A stretch of 58,228 nt of DNA from Candidatus Omnitrophota bacterium (lineage in GTDB: Bacteria; Omnitrophota; Gorgyraeia; Zapsychrales; JANLHA01). A program made the translations under genes and the position numbers. Below the pieces are notes generated by a model. It ran no database searches. It was not told where the DNA came from and worked only from the letters and a program-made list of their open reading frames with translations. Shown piece after piece: positions 58,160 to 58,228 of the stretch (within the stretch, counting starts at the first letter, position 1; each line of letters opens with the position of its first letter). Location: assembly GCA_029560465.1 (NCBI GenBank), contig JAKQKX010000065.1, positions 69,148 through 127,375 on the forward strand. Reading direction: 5' to 3'.

Positions 58160-58228
58160 ATGGCTAAAACACGCTGGAAGTTGACGGACGAACACTGGGC
58201 AAGGCTTGCACCGTTGTTGCCCGAACCC
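58160..58228 (+). CDS. IS5-type transposase, partial (continues beyond window)
   Basis: Twenty-three codons from ATG 58160, preceded by AAAGGAG. The residues MAKTRWKLTDEHWARLAPLL are the DUF4096-type start of IS5-family transposases (LTDEQWxxhxPLLP). The gene runs off the right edge, so the element boundary, inverted repeats and integrity cannot be judged. The IS left end lies somewhere in 58080-58150. Confidence 0.85.
   Translation, partial: MAKTRWKLTDEHWARLAPLLPEP

Noticed and set aside
1-58228. CRISPR arrays, rRNA, prophage and integrase genes
   Set aside because: None seen; no regularly spaced direct repeats and no recognisable phage or integrase proteins were found on either strand.

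Overview
The window looks like a piece of a Gram-negative chromosome of roughly balanced GC content. It encodes an outer-membrane porin, a TamB-like protein, a lipoprotein and many Sec-type signal peptides. I place it tentatively in the candidate phylum Omnitrophota (OP3). The reason is a 2054-residue secreted protein (30145-36309) whose N-terminal domain and C-terminal GGINLN...PLPLPQQP tail I recall, from memory only, as typical of that group. No tRNA, rRNA, CRISPR array, prophage or complete insertion sequence was found. A transposase gene begins at the right edge.

Layout. (1) 1-8200, minus strand: one chemotaxis operon in the order cheX-like, cheY, cheW, cheW, pilZ, cheR, cheB, cheA, cheD, cheC (cut by the window edge). 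A strong promoter and a possibly structured leader lie at about 8076-8200. No chemoreceptor gene is present. (2) 8268-9948: rubredoxin, an FNR-type flavin/NAD reductase and a HypB-like GTPase with altered active-site motifs. They are followed by the remnant of a PflX-type radical SAM gene. (3) 10270-18570: a membrane-anchored unknown, a short TamB-like protein, a twin-receiver protein, a DUF1848 protein, a small membrane protein, a TPR protein, and an operon of spermidine synthase, saccharopine-dehydrogenase-like protein and SET-domain methyltransferase. (4) 18733-21281: membrane-embedded B12-binding radical SAM protein facing a small membrane protein. The same two-gene convergent module recurs at 44894-47473. 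(5) 21368-28487: CorA, secreted beta-sandwich-like proteins, and an ECF sigma factor - anti-sigma-like - CHAT protease module. (6) 28650-36440: a porin and the giant secreted glucanotransferase/debranching protein. (7) 36506-41033: FIST sensor, hybrid histidine kinase and GT39-like membrane glycosyltransferase. (8) 41482-44826: another B12 radical SAM protein, then a twin-receiver protein preceded by a class I cyclic-di-GMP (GEMM-I) riboswitch, then a lipoprotein. (9) 47687-52142: two tandem fusions of a MinD/ParA-like (TadZ-like) ATPase to a CpaF/TadA secretion ATPase. (10) 52191-58228: M15 peptidase, rRNA methyltransferase-like protein, small unknowns, a fourth B12 radical SAM protein, a YdbL-family protein and the start of an IS5-type transposase.

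Themes. Signal transduction is dense: chemotaxis, four stand-alone or hybrid receiver proteins, FIST, ECF sigma plus CHAT, a PilZ protein and a c-di-GMP riboswitch. The last two make c-di-GMP a likely shared input. The best candidates for undescribed biology are the duplicated membrane radical SAM/partner module, the tandem TadZ-TadA fusions, the sigma/anti-sigma/CHAT module and the giant glucan-active protein.
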